Part shown: positions 1-5,784 of the stretch, one piece after another | Layout: every line of letters begins with the position of its first letter | Position numbering within the stretch: the stretch's first letter is position 1 | From: Desulfobacteraceae bacterium | GTDB taxonomy: Bacteria; Desulfobacterota; DSM-4660; Desulfatiglandales; Desulfatiglandaceae | Direction: 5' to 3' | Assembly (NCBI GenBank): GCA_020349865.1 | Contig: CP070700.1 | Coordinates: 3,896,902 to 3,907,748 of the forward strand | Length of the DNA: 10,847 nucleotides | The notes under the pieces: model-generated | The model's input: only the letters and a program-made list of their open reading frames with translations | Told to the model about the DNA's origin: nothing | The model's database searches: none | Made by a program: the position numbers and the translations under genes

Positions 1-113
1 TGTGAGCCCAGCACCGCTGTAAGTGCAATGGCTATAATGGCCATAGCCACCATTACTTCCAGGAGTGTAAAACCGAAGTGCTTACACGGTTGTATCCGGG
101 ATTTATGTTTCAT
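1..113 (-). CDS. gspI: Type II secretion minor pseudopilin GspI, N-terminal 37 codons (cut by window edge)
   Basis: Only the first 37 codons are visible. The protein starts with a short basic leader, then the prepilin signature HFG|FTLLEVMVAMAIIAIAL: prepilin peptidase should cut after Gly14, leaving N-methyl-Phe15, with the conserved Glu at mature position 5 (Glu19) and a hydrophobic helix that serves as membrane anchor and pilin core. FTLLEVMVA is typical of GspI, a minor pseudopilin that with GspJ and GspK forms the tip of the type II secretion pseudopilus. The position after gspF, gspG and gspH on the same strand fits the usual gsp gene order. The ATG at 113 is the only sensible start; a weak AGG lies about ten bases upstream. 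The start overlaps by 11 nt the end of an open frame running to 103. PilV-type minor pilins look similar at this end, so the subunit name rests mainly on context. Confidence 0.8.
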   Translation of the reverse strand, partial: MKHKSRIQPCKHFGFTLLEVMVAMAIIAIALTAVLGS

Positions 114-300
114 AGAATACTACCTGGTGCCCATCCATAAATGGCTGTTTTTGTCCGAACGCTTCGCGAGGACTCCCCACGCCTTCGGCGCGGGTCCCCG
201 GTTTCACAATCTCTACGTCAGATTCGGATCTTAATCCTCGAAATACTTCAATGTATTCCTGCTTGCCCTTTGAAATGCAAAGCTTATTTCTCTGGGGTGG
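103..300 (-). other. Start-less open frame overlapping the gspI start (possible gene remnant or dispersed element)
   Basis: Between gspH and gspI one minus-strand frame stays open for 65 codons (300 to 103), bounded upstream by TAA at 301-303 and ending in TAA at 103-105, inside the start of gspI (11-nt overlap). The peptide looks protein-like (KGKQEYIEVF, then DVEIVKPG, then FGQKQPFMDGHQ) and the short overlap with gspI resembles translational coupling. However, it has no ATG, GTG or TTG near its upstream end. The first in-frame candidates are GTG at 205-207 and ATG at 136-138, neither with a clear ribosome site. I do not recognise the family. It could be the 3' remnant of a gene once located between gspH and gspI, part of a repeated intergenic element, or chance. 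The plus-strand reading of the same bases is also open for 72 codons, so openness alone is weak evidence. Confidence 0.3.
170..197. repeat. GC-rich imperfect hairpin in the gspH-gspI gap
   Basis: GGAC...GTCC forms the outer stem and CC-A-CGCC / GGCG-C-GG the inner stem around a TTC loop, with a three-base bulge on the left arm. It is clearly richer in GC than the surrounding non-coding DNA. No T-run follows on either strand, so it is a poor intrinsic terminator. It may belong to a dispersed palindromic element or act as an RNA processing or stability structure within the gsp transcript. Confidence 0.35.
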
Positions 301-367
301 TTAAAATCCTCGTCTTCCTTGACCTTATGAAAACTATCTCATTTCTGGACGGACACTAACTAGGGGT

Positions 368-397
368 TTCACTGTTATTTACGAATTGGGGTATAAT
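368..397 (+). promoter_or_regulatory. Candidate sigma-70 promoter ahead of a 20-codon ORF
   Basis: A perfect TATAAT lies at 392-397. Eighteen bases upstream is TTCACT (368-373), matching TTGACA at four of six positions. Transcription would start near 404, about 34 nt before the ATG at 438 and opposite to the gsp genes. The -10 match is strong and the -35 moderate. Chance TATAAT hexamers occur in AT-rich spacers; the aligned ribosome site and small ORF downstream raise its credibility. Confidence 0.4.
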
Positions 398-437
398 ACC
401 TGCAATGAGGTTATTGGAATAAAGCACATAAGGCTTT

Positions 438-500
438 ATGGCAAAGAAGAACATGGTCACAGGTATGCCCGGTAAGGTACGAAGTCGACGTAAGTACTGA
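438..500 (+). CDS. Candidate 20-residue basic small protein
   Basis: The ORF encodes MAKKNMVTGMPGKVRSRRKY and stops at TGA 498-500. It has seven Lys/Arg and no acidic residue, so it would be strongly cationic, in the manner of small ribosome- or nucleic-acid-binding peptides; that is inference from composition only. Support comes from its surroundings: a TATAAT promoter at 392-397, a TAAGG Shine-Dalgarno-like stretch at 429-433 four bases before the ATG, and a perfect inverted repeat four bases after the stop (504-516). It lies antisense to the gsp genes in the unusually wide gspH-gspI gap. I recognise no family. At 20 codons a chance ORF is entirely possible. Confidence 0.33.
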   Translation: MAKKNMVTGMPGKVRSRRKY

Positions 501-503
501 AAA

Positions 504-516
504 GAACCCCGGGTTC
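504..516. repeat. Perfect GAACCC-C-GGGTTC inverted repeat
   Basis: Six-base arms flank a single C, directly after the stop of the 20-codon ORF and 28 bp from the 3' end of gspH. The one-base spacer makes a tight RNA hairpin unlikely without opening the inner pairs, and no T-run follows on either strand. A protein-binding palindrome is as plausible as a transcript end. Confidence 0.3.
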
Positions 517-544
517 AGAAAAGAAATGCCGCTGGCTTCATTTA

Positions 545-1051
545 TCATATATCCTCAAATTCCACATAGTTTTCCAGGACCTGAACTCTTACCAAAAAGG
601 GGCTCAACACGAGTGTGAAACGCCTGCCGTCTTCAGAACCCAGATGAATAGCTGATTGTTGAACATATCCCTTTTTTGTAAACCGGATTGCAGTCTCCCC
701 GGCCATCTTTTTGCCTTTACCCTTAAGCCACACATCAATAATACTCACGCCGCTGGGAAGAGAGGAAGCCTTTTCGTGTGAAATCAACCTTTCTTCTTCG
801 CTCATTGCACCGGATTCAATCCAGAATCTATTCGACTCAAGATCGAAATGAAGAATAAAGCCCTGTTGCTCCCGGACTGCCTCGCTCCTTATGGTCTTAA
901 TCGTGCCAACCAGTCTTCGTGTAGCTGTCTTCAAATTATCGGTCAAGAGGGCATATCGGAATCGCGGGATGGTGAGTGCCATCATCAACCCGACCAATAA
1001 AACCACCACCGTGATCTCAATAAATGTATAGCCTTTTGTGTCCCTTGGCAT
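545..1051 (-). CDS. gspH: Type II secretion minor pseudopilin GspH (GspH/FimT family)
   Basis: A 168-residue prepilin-like protein. The leader MPRDTKG is followed by YTFIEITVVVLLVGLM: prepilin peptidase should cut after Gly7, Glu12 is the mature Glu5, and residues 8-28 form the membrane-anchored helix. The rest fits the GspH/FimT C-terminal beta domain: a helix rich in Arg/Lys (TATRRLVGTIKTIRSEAV), then strands with HFDLESNRFWIE and a final SPFLVRVQV segment. GspH is a minor pseudopilin near the pseudopilus tip. The gene follows gspG after 18 bp, so it is almost certainly co-transcribed. No good Shine-Dalgarno precedes ATG 1051, which suggests coupling to gspG translation, but any later start would lose the prepilin leader. 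A FimT-type type IV pilus subunit is the alternative; the gspF/gspG context favours GspH. Confidence 0.88.
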   Translation of the reverse strand: MPRDTKGYTFIEITVVVLLVGLMMALTIPRFRYALLTDNLKTATRRLVGTIKTIRSEAVREQQGFILHFDLESNRFWIESGAMSEEERLISHEKASSLPSGVSIIDVWLKGKGKKMAGETAIRFTKKGYVQQSAIHLGSEDGRRFTLVLSPFLVRVQVLENYVEFEDI

Positions 1052-1069
1052 TGCTTTTATAGATTAGCG

Positions 1070-1516
1070 CTATTCCAATTCCCAGTTATTGATATCTTTA
1101 TTCTCATCCTCTCCACCTGGCTCGCCATCAGCTCCATATGAAGAAATGTCAAGGTCACTATGAACGCCCGGCGAAAGATAGACAAACTCATTGTCCCATG
1201 GATCTTTTGGAACCCTGCCTTTCTCCAGATACCCTCCCTCCCTCCAGGCCCTGGGAAGCTGGCCAACTGTTGGAGCCTCAACGAGAGCCTGTAGACCCTG
1301 TTCAGTGGATGGATAGGAACCATTGTCCAATTTATACAGCTTAAGAGCGGTCTCTATGCTCTCGATCTGCACCCTGGCCTTCATTCGCCTGGCCTCCTCA
1401 GGTCTACCCATAATTCTGGGAATAATAAGCCCGGCTAATACACCCAAGATTACAATAACCACCATGAGTTCTATTAATGTGAAACCACGCTGATTCTTGA
1501 TTTCATTTAGCATCAT
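1070..1516 (-). CDS. gspG: Type II secretion major pseudopilin GspG
   Basis: A 148-residue protein with the classic signature QRG|FTLIELMVVIVILGVLAG. Prepilin peptidase should cut after Gly11, with Glu16 as the mature Glu5 needed for methylation and assembly. The body carries major-pseudopilin hallmarks: IESIETALKLYKLDNGSYPSTEQGLQALV, a KDPWDNEFVYLSPG segment, and an acidic C-terminal loop SSYGADGEPGGEDENKDINNW that matches the calcium-binding loop known in GspG. The subunit polymerises into the periplasmic pseudopilus that drives substrates through the secretin. GGAGG lies four bases before the first ATG and seven before the second (1513), so the second Met may be the true start; the mature protein is the same. 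It follows gspF by 23 bp and precedes gspH by 18 bp. Confidence 0.96.
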   Translation of the reverse strand: MMLNEIKNQRGFTLIELMVVIVILGVLAGLIIPRIMGRPEEARRMKARVQIESIETALKLYKLDNGSYPSTEQGLQALVEAPTVGQLPRAWREGGYLEKGRVPKDPWDNEFVYLSPGVHSDLDISSYGADGEPGGEDENKDINNWELE

Positions 1517-1539
1517 ATTTCCTCCAATCTGTTTTCCAT

Positions 1540-2766
1540 TTACCGTATCATCTGATTCATCTCAAATATTGGGAGTAATATTGAGATAACGATAAATCCT
1601 ACGACCACACCCATGACCAAGATCATGACCGGTTCCAGCATTGAAGTCAGAGCCATTATCTGGGACTCCGTTTCCCTCTCATAGATGTCTGCAATCTTGT
1701 TTAGCATATTTTCCAGTTCCCCGCTCTGCTCGCCCACAGATATCATTTGTATTGCAATTGGTGGAAACCAAAGGCTCTGGGCAAGGGGCGTAGCAAGGCT
1801 CGCGCCCGCCTCTATGTCTTCCATGGCATTATCAATGACCTCAGCAATCAACGTATTGTTGACAATATTCCGAACGATCTGGAGAGCGGTTATAAGAGGA
1901 ACGCCACTTTGAAGCAGGCTGCCAAGCGTTCTCCCAAATCTTGCCATCGCCATTTTCATATTAATAGTCCCAAGAATGGGGATGCGGAGCTTGATCTCAT
2001 TCCAAATGTGATTGCCTTTAGGGGTTTTTATCAACTTCTTTAGCAACATAATACAGCCACCCAGGACAAGCAGGACAAGCCACCAGAATAATTTGAGAAA
2101 ACTGCTTAGCCCAATCAACGCCAGGGTAGGAAGGGGGAGGGTCTGATGCATTTCACTAAAGATTTTAGTGATATTAGGGACGATAAAAGTAATCAGAAAG
2201 AAAAGAATCACGCTTCCAATAAAAAACATAAAGACCGGATAGGCCAAGGCAGCCCTGAACCGACCCCGCAATGCATCTTGACGTTCACTGAACTCCGCCA
2301 GACGATCAAGAACCAGATCAAGAGAGCCGGATGCCTCGCCGGCACGCACCATGTTGATGTATATTTGCGAAAATACTTTAGGGTGTTGGGACAGGGAAAA
2401 GGCCAAGCTTTTGCCTTCATTTACGGATTCCTTTATCTGGGCCATAATCTTTTTCAGTACCGGATTGGCAGCCTGGAATATCAATGCATCCAGAGACCCC
2501 ACCAGCGTTACACCGGCTCCCAGTAAGATGGATAACTGACGTGTCGTGGCAGAAAGTTCTCCCGGCCTTATCCGTTTGAAAAGACTGGAAACGGAAATTG
2601 AGCCGGAAGGCACATCTTTTGGTTTGGAAGAGGTCTCTTTCACCCGGACCGGAAAAATACCTGATCCCCTCAGCTTCTGGCGGGCTACCACGGCGCTATC
2701 GGCATCAATAATGCCATTCACATTCTTGCCAGCTCCGTCGAGGGCTGTATATTCATAAACAGGCAT
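1540..2766 (-). CDS. gspF: Type II secretion inner-membrane platform protein GspF
   Basis: A full-length 408-residue GspF/PilC-family protein. The N-terminus MPVYEYTALDGAGK is typical of the family, followed by two T2SSF repeats (about residues 70-195 and 272-400). Each repeat has the conserved helical core with the motif G-E-x-S-G-x-L: GEASGSL at 143-149 and GEQSGEL at 345-351. Predicted membrane helices are at about 177-197, 217-243 and 378-401. GspF sits in the inner membrane, contacts the GspE ATPase and GspL, and couples ATP hydrolysis to pseudopilus assembly. Position ahead of gspG supports GspF over the pilus paralogue PilC. The upstream neighbour normally expected, gspE, is absent here: 590 bp of non-coding DNA and a divergent gene come next. 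No clear Shine-Dalgarno precedes ATG 2766. Confidence 0.96.
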   Translation of the reverse strand: MPVYEYTALDGAGKNVNGIIDADSAVVARQKLRGSGIFPVRVKETSSKPKDVPSGSISVSSLFKRIRPGELSATTRQLSILLGAGVTLVGSLDALIFQAANPVLKKIMAQIKESVNEGKSLAFSLSQHPKVFSQIYINMVRAGEASGSLDLVLDRLAEFSERQDALRGRFRAALAYPVFMFFIGSVILFFLITFIVPNITKIFSEMHQTLPLPTLALIGLSSFLKLFWWLVLLVLGGCIMLLKKLIKTPKGNHIWNEIKLRIPILGTINMKMAMARFGRTLGSLLQSGVPLITALQIVRNIVNNTLIAEVIDNAMEDIEAGASLATPLAQSLWFPPIAIQMISVGEQSGELENMLNKIADIYERETESQIMALTSMLEPVMILVMGVVVGFIVISILLPIFEMNQMIR

Positions 2767-3096
2767 AATACAAACAGTTTTTTGGCTCTATTTTTATCCT
2801 ACTTTTTAGCACGATTTCATTCTCCAATCCCACCCTGATTTTTACCCATAAGTTGGGCGCTGGACAAAGGGATGTGTGCTTGCAAGGTTAGAGACTAAAT
2901 ATATCTCATGCCGCTGATCAGAGGGGCAGGATTGTTTTTCTTCCGTTCCGGGCCTCCCGGCAGTCATGTTAGAAAAACCATCCTTCCCCTCTTGAGAGAC
3001 CCAAATACCCTTTCCTACCCCCTGTGTCCAGCTCGAAATATAGGACATGGACAGAATCCCACGGGGTTACTGCCGGTGCCCCTGAAGTATACTAGT
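2767..3096 (-). other. Long untranslated leader of gspF (no gene recognised)
   Basis: If transcription starts just below the promoter at 3097-3125, gspF has a leader of roughly 325 nt. Its strongest simple structure is CCGGG-AGG-CCCGG on the minus strand (2948-2960); a weaker GGGG...CCCC pairing lies near 3060-3083 and a ten-base palindrome ATACTAGTAT sits at 3089-3098 over the expected start site. I do not recognise a c-di-GMP (GEMM) or other known riboswitch core. Open frames here (68 codons minus, 112 codons plus) lack ribosome sites and protein-like composition. Confidence 0.35.
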
Positions 3097-3125
3097 ATGT
3101 TACCAGTCCTGATAATCCCTGTCAA
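3097..3125 (-). promoter_or_regulatory. Sigma-70 promoter reading toward gspF
   Basis: On the minus strand a perfect TTGACA (-35, 3125-3120) is followed by a 17-bp spacer and TAACAT (-10, 3102-3097; four of six consensus positions). Spacing is ideal. Transcription would begin near 3090 and run through gspF, gspG and gspH. Its presence implies the secretion genes here form a transcription unit starting at gspF rather than a continuation from gspE. Confidence 0.55.
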
Positions 3126-3242
3126 CAAAGCGTCGACATGCCTTTTGCCCCCTGAAAGAGGTTCCCAATGCCCTTTGAAATCCGATTTTATTTTTCATTT
3201 ACATTCAAATCTTTGGAAGCTTTCATTACACTCCCCAACACC

Positions 3243-3271
3243 TTGACTTATTCATGGTAGTTCATTAGTGT
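3243..3271 (+). promoter_or_regulatory. Weak candidate sigma-70 promoter for the TPR gene
   Basis: TTGACT at 3243-3248 (five of six -35 matches) lies 17 bp from TAGTGT at 3266-3271 (three of six -10 matches). It points at the gene starting at 3358 and is the best plus-strand candidate I can see in the divergent region. The -10 is poor. Confidence 0.28.
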
Positions 3272-3296
3272 CGCAGAAAGTGGCGTTGGATCCCAA

Positions 3297-3313
3297 TCTC
3301 CCATCGGGGGAGA
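3297..3313. repeat. TCTCCC / GGGAGA hairpin resembling a dispersed intergenic repeat
   Basis: TCTCCC (3297-3302) and GGGAGA (3308-3313) form a stem around ATCGG, and the sequence runs on into GGGCCAGGGT. Hairpins with the pattern 'tctccc-loop-gggagagggccagggt' recur as intergenic palindromes in many proteobacterial genomes; this is from memory and is not proven here. It lies in the leader of the TPR gene, about 45 bp before its ATG, where it could affect translation. Confidence 0.4.
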
Positions 3314-3357
3314 GGGCCAGGGTAACGTAGACGGACTTCTGAGTTAATTTTATTGAA

Positions 3358-4293
3358 ATGAGAAATACGAAAGCCAAAGCCTTGTTCATTTCCATTGCCG
3401 CAATCGGCCTCCTCCTATTGAACGTATGTCCTGCCCTTCCGGAAAAGATTATCATCAATAGCGAGGATCAGTTTGATTTCGCACAAACGTTTATGAAAAA
3501 AGGTGACTACAACTTAGCAATAGGGGAATTTGAGAGATTTATCCATTTCTTTCCCAATGATCCTTATGTCAAAAAGGCTCGCCTTCTTATTGGAATGTGC
3601 CACTTGCAGGCTCACCACCACGAAGCTGCCCGGGAAATCTTTTCCCAGATTATCAGGTCTGAACAAGATCGCTCCCTCTCTGGAAAGGCTGTATTTTTGA
3701 CAGGTGAATCTTATTATCAACAGGGTGTTTCAAAAGAATCCGAGTATTACTTTAGGCAGGTTGTGGAACAATATTCGGATCCGGATTTAAAAAACGCCGC
3801 ACTCTATCGGCTTGGGTGGGCCAGGATGCAGGCAAACAAATGGAGTGATGCATCCGAGTTTTTCAACCAGGTAGAGAAAGAGAGCCGGCTATATGAAAGC
3901 TCACGGCAACTTGTTGAACAGAGTCTTAAAGGAAATGAATTACCTGAAAAAAACCCGGCATATGCCGGGGTGCTGGCGGCTCTCGTCCCTGGACTCGGAC
4001 ATGCCTATGTTTCCCGTTACAAAGATGCAACCGTGGCATTTGTCGTAAACGGGCTTTTTATATGGGCGGCAATACAGTCTTTTCATAAAGACCAGGCTGT
4101 CTTAGGTGGGATTTTAACCTTCTTGGAGGTAGGATGGTACAGTGGTAACATTTACAGCGCAGTAAACACGGCCCACAAGTATAACAGAAAAATGCAAAAC
4201 GATTTTAGAGGCGATTTGGAAGATAGACTCGATCTCGGTCTTTTTACCGCAAGGAGGGGCCAGATTGGTTTATCCCTGACATTTCACTTTTAA
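3358..4293 (+). CDS. Exported TPR-repeat protein with C-terminal hydrophobic-helix domain
   Basis: A 311-residue protein. Residues 1-27 are a signal peptide (basic MRNTKAK, hydrophobic stretch, likely cut after VCPA); Cys24 is not in a good lipobox, so type I cleavage is favoured. Residues 35-190 hold three to four TPR-like helix pairs, e.g. AQTFMKKGDYNLAIGEFERF and GESYYQQGVSKESEYYFRQV, of the YbgF/BamD kind used in envelope scaffolds. Residues 200-275 form a separate domain with PGLGHAYVSRYKDA, two hydrophobic helices (about 222-240 and 247-262) and NIYSAVNTAHKYNR; the PGLG-Y start recalls TM2/DUF5683-type membrane domains. The C-terminus ends GLSLTFHF, a strand with terminal Phe as in outer-membrane proteins. 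The precise role is unknown; an envelope scaffold is a fair guess. ATG 3358 is the only start giving the signal peptide (in-frame stop at 3340), but no Shine-Dalgarno is visible. Confidence 0.82.
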   Translation: MRNTKAKALFISIAAIGLLLLNVCPALPEKIIINSEDQFDFAQTFMKKGDYNLAIGEFERFIHFFPNDPYVKKARLLIGMCHLQAHHHEAAREIFSQIIRSEQDRSLSGKAVFLTGESYYQQGVSKESEYYFRQVVEQYSDPDLKNAALYRLGWARMQANKWSDASEFFNQVEKESRLYESSRQLVEQSLKGNELPEKNPAYAGVLAALVPGLGHAYVSRYKDATVAFVVNGLFIWAAIQSFHKDQAVLGGILTFLEVGWYSGNIYSAVNTAHKYNRKMQNDFRGDLEDRLDLGLFTARRGQIGLSLTFHF

Positions 4294-4294
4294 C

Positions 4295-4316
4295 CCCGCG
4301 ACCCCTTTGAAGCGGG
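4295..4316. terminator. Possible shared terminator between convergent genes
   Basis: CCCGC (4295-4299) and GCGGG (4312-4316) form a five-pair stem with a 12-base loop in the 56-bp gap between the TPR gene and the FHA-GAF gene, which converge. On the plus strand CAAATTTTC follows and on the minus strand GTTAAAAGTG, so the T-tracts are weak. The position fits a bidirectional terminator; the strength is doubtful. Confidence 0.35.
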
Positions 4317-4349
4317 CAAATTTTCATCCAAACAAACGATTGCGCGGCT

Positions 4350-5408
4350 CTATTCGGTCAGTAAAGTTGAGTTCTCGATAGCCACCGCTACAAAGCTACT
4401 CAGAGTGTTGAGCAGCAAAAGGTCTTCCTTTCTAAATCCGTCGTAAGGCCCCCGCAGAGAACTCAAGTAGATAGCACCGCGTATTCTTGATTTGACAATA
4501 ATGGGAACACACAGAGTGGAACTCGTTTGCGTAGTGTCCATATTCTCTGAACGATCGGTTTTTGCCTCATAGGTTGTGTCTGAGACCTTGACTACTTTTC
4601 CGGTTTTTGCAATCCGGCCTAACAAGCCACGATTATATCGAACAGCCTCATTTTGTTGCTCTTTCCTTGACCTGCTCATCACTTCTTTAATTTTACCTTT
4701 TTGATTATTGAACACAAGTATGGCTGCTCTGTCAATTCTTGGGAGGGTGTCCAACAGGAGTTCCAATAGCTTTTCAATCATCCCGTTGATATTTAATGTC
4801 TTCTCAAACATTCCCAAGATCTTGTCTAATTCCAACTCCTTTTTTGATGGGGAGCGTCTTTCATTTATAGCGTTGGGCTTTCCATTCTTATTGTGCTCCG
4901 CATAAGAACCCCCCAAATCATCCACATCAGGAGGCGCATTTCCGGATATTTCACCGAAGCGGAACACCGTATCGCCAATGGAAATTGTATCTTTATTGCC
5001 CATTTCAATGCATTCTCCGGGTTCAATCGTCTTTCCGTTCAGCAATGTGCCATTGGTACTCCTCAAGTCCTCGACCGAGAATGTTTCCCCTGTCCTGGAG
5101 ATTTTCAGGTGTTTTCTTGAAACCATGATGTCTTTGATTTGAATATCGTTGCGTGAAGACCTTCCGACAAAGGCGGTGTTTACCGTAAGATCAAATTCCT
5201 TGCCTTTTATGGGCCCCTCTATAACGCACAGTTTAGCACATCTTATCTGTTCTTCCTCTAAAGAGGACACGACCTTTTTTGGCTGGTCGTCAGAGGTTTT
5301 TTCTTTATAAGGGAAAGCACGGTCACTAAGCACGAGATTCGTGTTGTAACTTTGAATTACGTGATCCCTCTGGCCAAATGCCCCTCTATTAATCTCTATT
5401 GTATCCAT
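4350..5408 (-). CDS. FHA-GAF domain signalling protein
   Basis: A 352-residue soluble protein without signal peptide. Residues 1-55 are polar and unrecognised. Residues 58-153 are an FHA phosphothreonine-binding domain with the full binding signature: VGRSSRNDIQI (GRSS at 82-85), SRKH at 97-100 and DLRSTNGTLLNG (STNG at 117-120). A charged linker (154-190) and an amphipathic helix lead into a GAF domain (about 195-348) that ends with FVAVAIENSTLL. No kinase, phosphatase, cyclase, AAA+ or DNA-binding output domain follows, so it probably acts through partners: FHA docking to a phosphorylated protein and GAF binding a small ligand or mediating dimerisation. Delta-proteobacteria often pair these domains with Ser/Thr kinases or sigma-54 activators. 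AGGAG (5416-5420) seven bases before ATG 5408 fixes the start. A consensus-like sigma-54 promoter lies about 170 bp upstream. Confidence 0.88.
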   Translation of the reverse strand: MDTIEINRGAFGQRDHVIQSYNTNLVLSDRAFPYKEKTSDDQPKKVVSSLEEEQIRCAKLCVIEGPIKGKEFDLTVNTAFVGRSSRNDIQIKDIMVSRKHLKISRTGETFSVEDLRSTNGTLLNGKTIEPGECIEMGNKDTISIGDTVFRFGEISGNAPPDVDDLGGSYAEHNKNGKPNAINERRSPSKKELELDKILGMFEKTLNINGMIEKLLELLLDTLPRIDRAAILVFNNQKGKIKEVMSRSRKEQQNEAVRYNRGLLGRIAKTGKVVKVSDTTYEAKTDRSENMDTTQTSSTLCVPIIVKSRIRGAIYLSSLRGPYDGFRKEDLLLLNTLSSFVAVAIENSTLLTE

Positions 5409-5579
5409 TTTTTTTCTCCTTACAATTTATCTTATTGATAAACTTGGGAATTCAACTTGTCTCATAAAAATACTTAGAAGTTTCTGTTTTATGATTAAGA
5501 TCTTTATTTCTTTCATTTTGATTACAGGGCCCAGACGCTTTTTTCCCTTTCAAGGAATTCAATCTGTTACTGTTCTGGG

Positions 5580-5595
5580 AGCAATTTATGTACCA
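5580..5595 (-). promoter_or_regulatory. Sigma-54 (-24/-12) promoter for the FHA-GAF gene
   Basis: The minus strand reads TGGTACATAAATTGCT, which fits the sigma-54 consensus TGGYACR-N4-TTGCW at every defined position, with GG and GC correctly spaced. Transcription would start near 5569, giving a leader of about 160 nt before the FHA-GAF start at 5408. It sits in the loop of a TGGGAG...CTCCCA inverted repeat (5577-5602). An enhancer-binding activator would be needed; none is encoded in the window. Confidence 0.6.
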
Positions 5596-5672
5596 AACTC
5601 CCACGGCTTCTTGGCAGCAGTTTTTTCATTTAATTTCAAAATGTTACACCATGGCACAATGAATCAGACACT

Positions 5673-5740
5673 CTATGTGTAAAAATATACCATTTCCCGA
5701 TATGAAACCAAATTTCAGTTGTTGGTAATATTTTACATAG
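5673..5740. repeat. Large nested AT-rich inverted repeat downstream of purF
   Basis: The arms CTATGTGTAAAAATATACC (5673-5691) and GGTAATATTTTACATAG (5724-5740) pair over about 16 bases with three small bulges. Inside the 32-nt loop a second stem, TGAAA (5703-5707) with TTTCA (5713-5717), is nested. It begins 45 bp beyond the purF stop and lies upstream of the sigma-54 site. It may end or protect the purF transcript, or be an operator or repeat element. There is no classical GC stem plus T-tract. Confidence 0.45.
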
Positions 5741-5784
5741 TCTTTATGGGTTGTTGAGAGAAACGGGAAAGGATGTGCTATGTA

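Noticed and set aside
141..359. 72-codon plus-strand ORF opposite the start-less frame
   Set aside because: It has no ribosome site and a low-complexity Arg/Ser-rich start; the minus-strand reading looks somewhat more protein-like, and neither is secure.
2842..3048. 68-codon minus-strand ORF in the gspF leader
   Set aside because: There is no Shine-Dalgarno and no recognisable protein pattern; it is more likely untranslated leader.
2767..3096. c-di-GMP (GEMM) riboswitch ahead of gspF
   Set aside because: The conserved GEMM core words are not present; only generic hairpins are seen.
2908..3246. 112-codon plus-strand ORF in the divergent region
   Set aside because: It is rich in Pro, Leu and Ser without domain-like pattern, has no ribosome site, and overlaps the gspF promoter and leader.
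5652..5667. Plus-strand sigma-54 site beginning TGGCAC
   Set aside because: The -24 half is present, but no TTGC follows at the required spacing and no plus-strand gene lies downstream.
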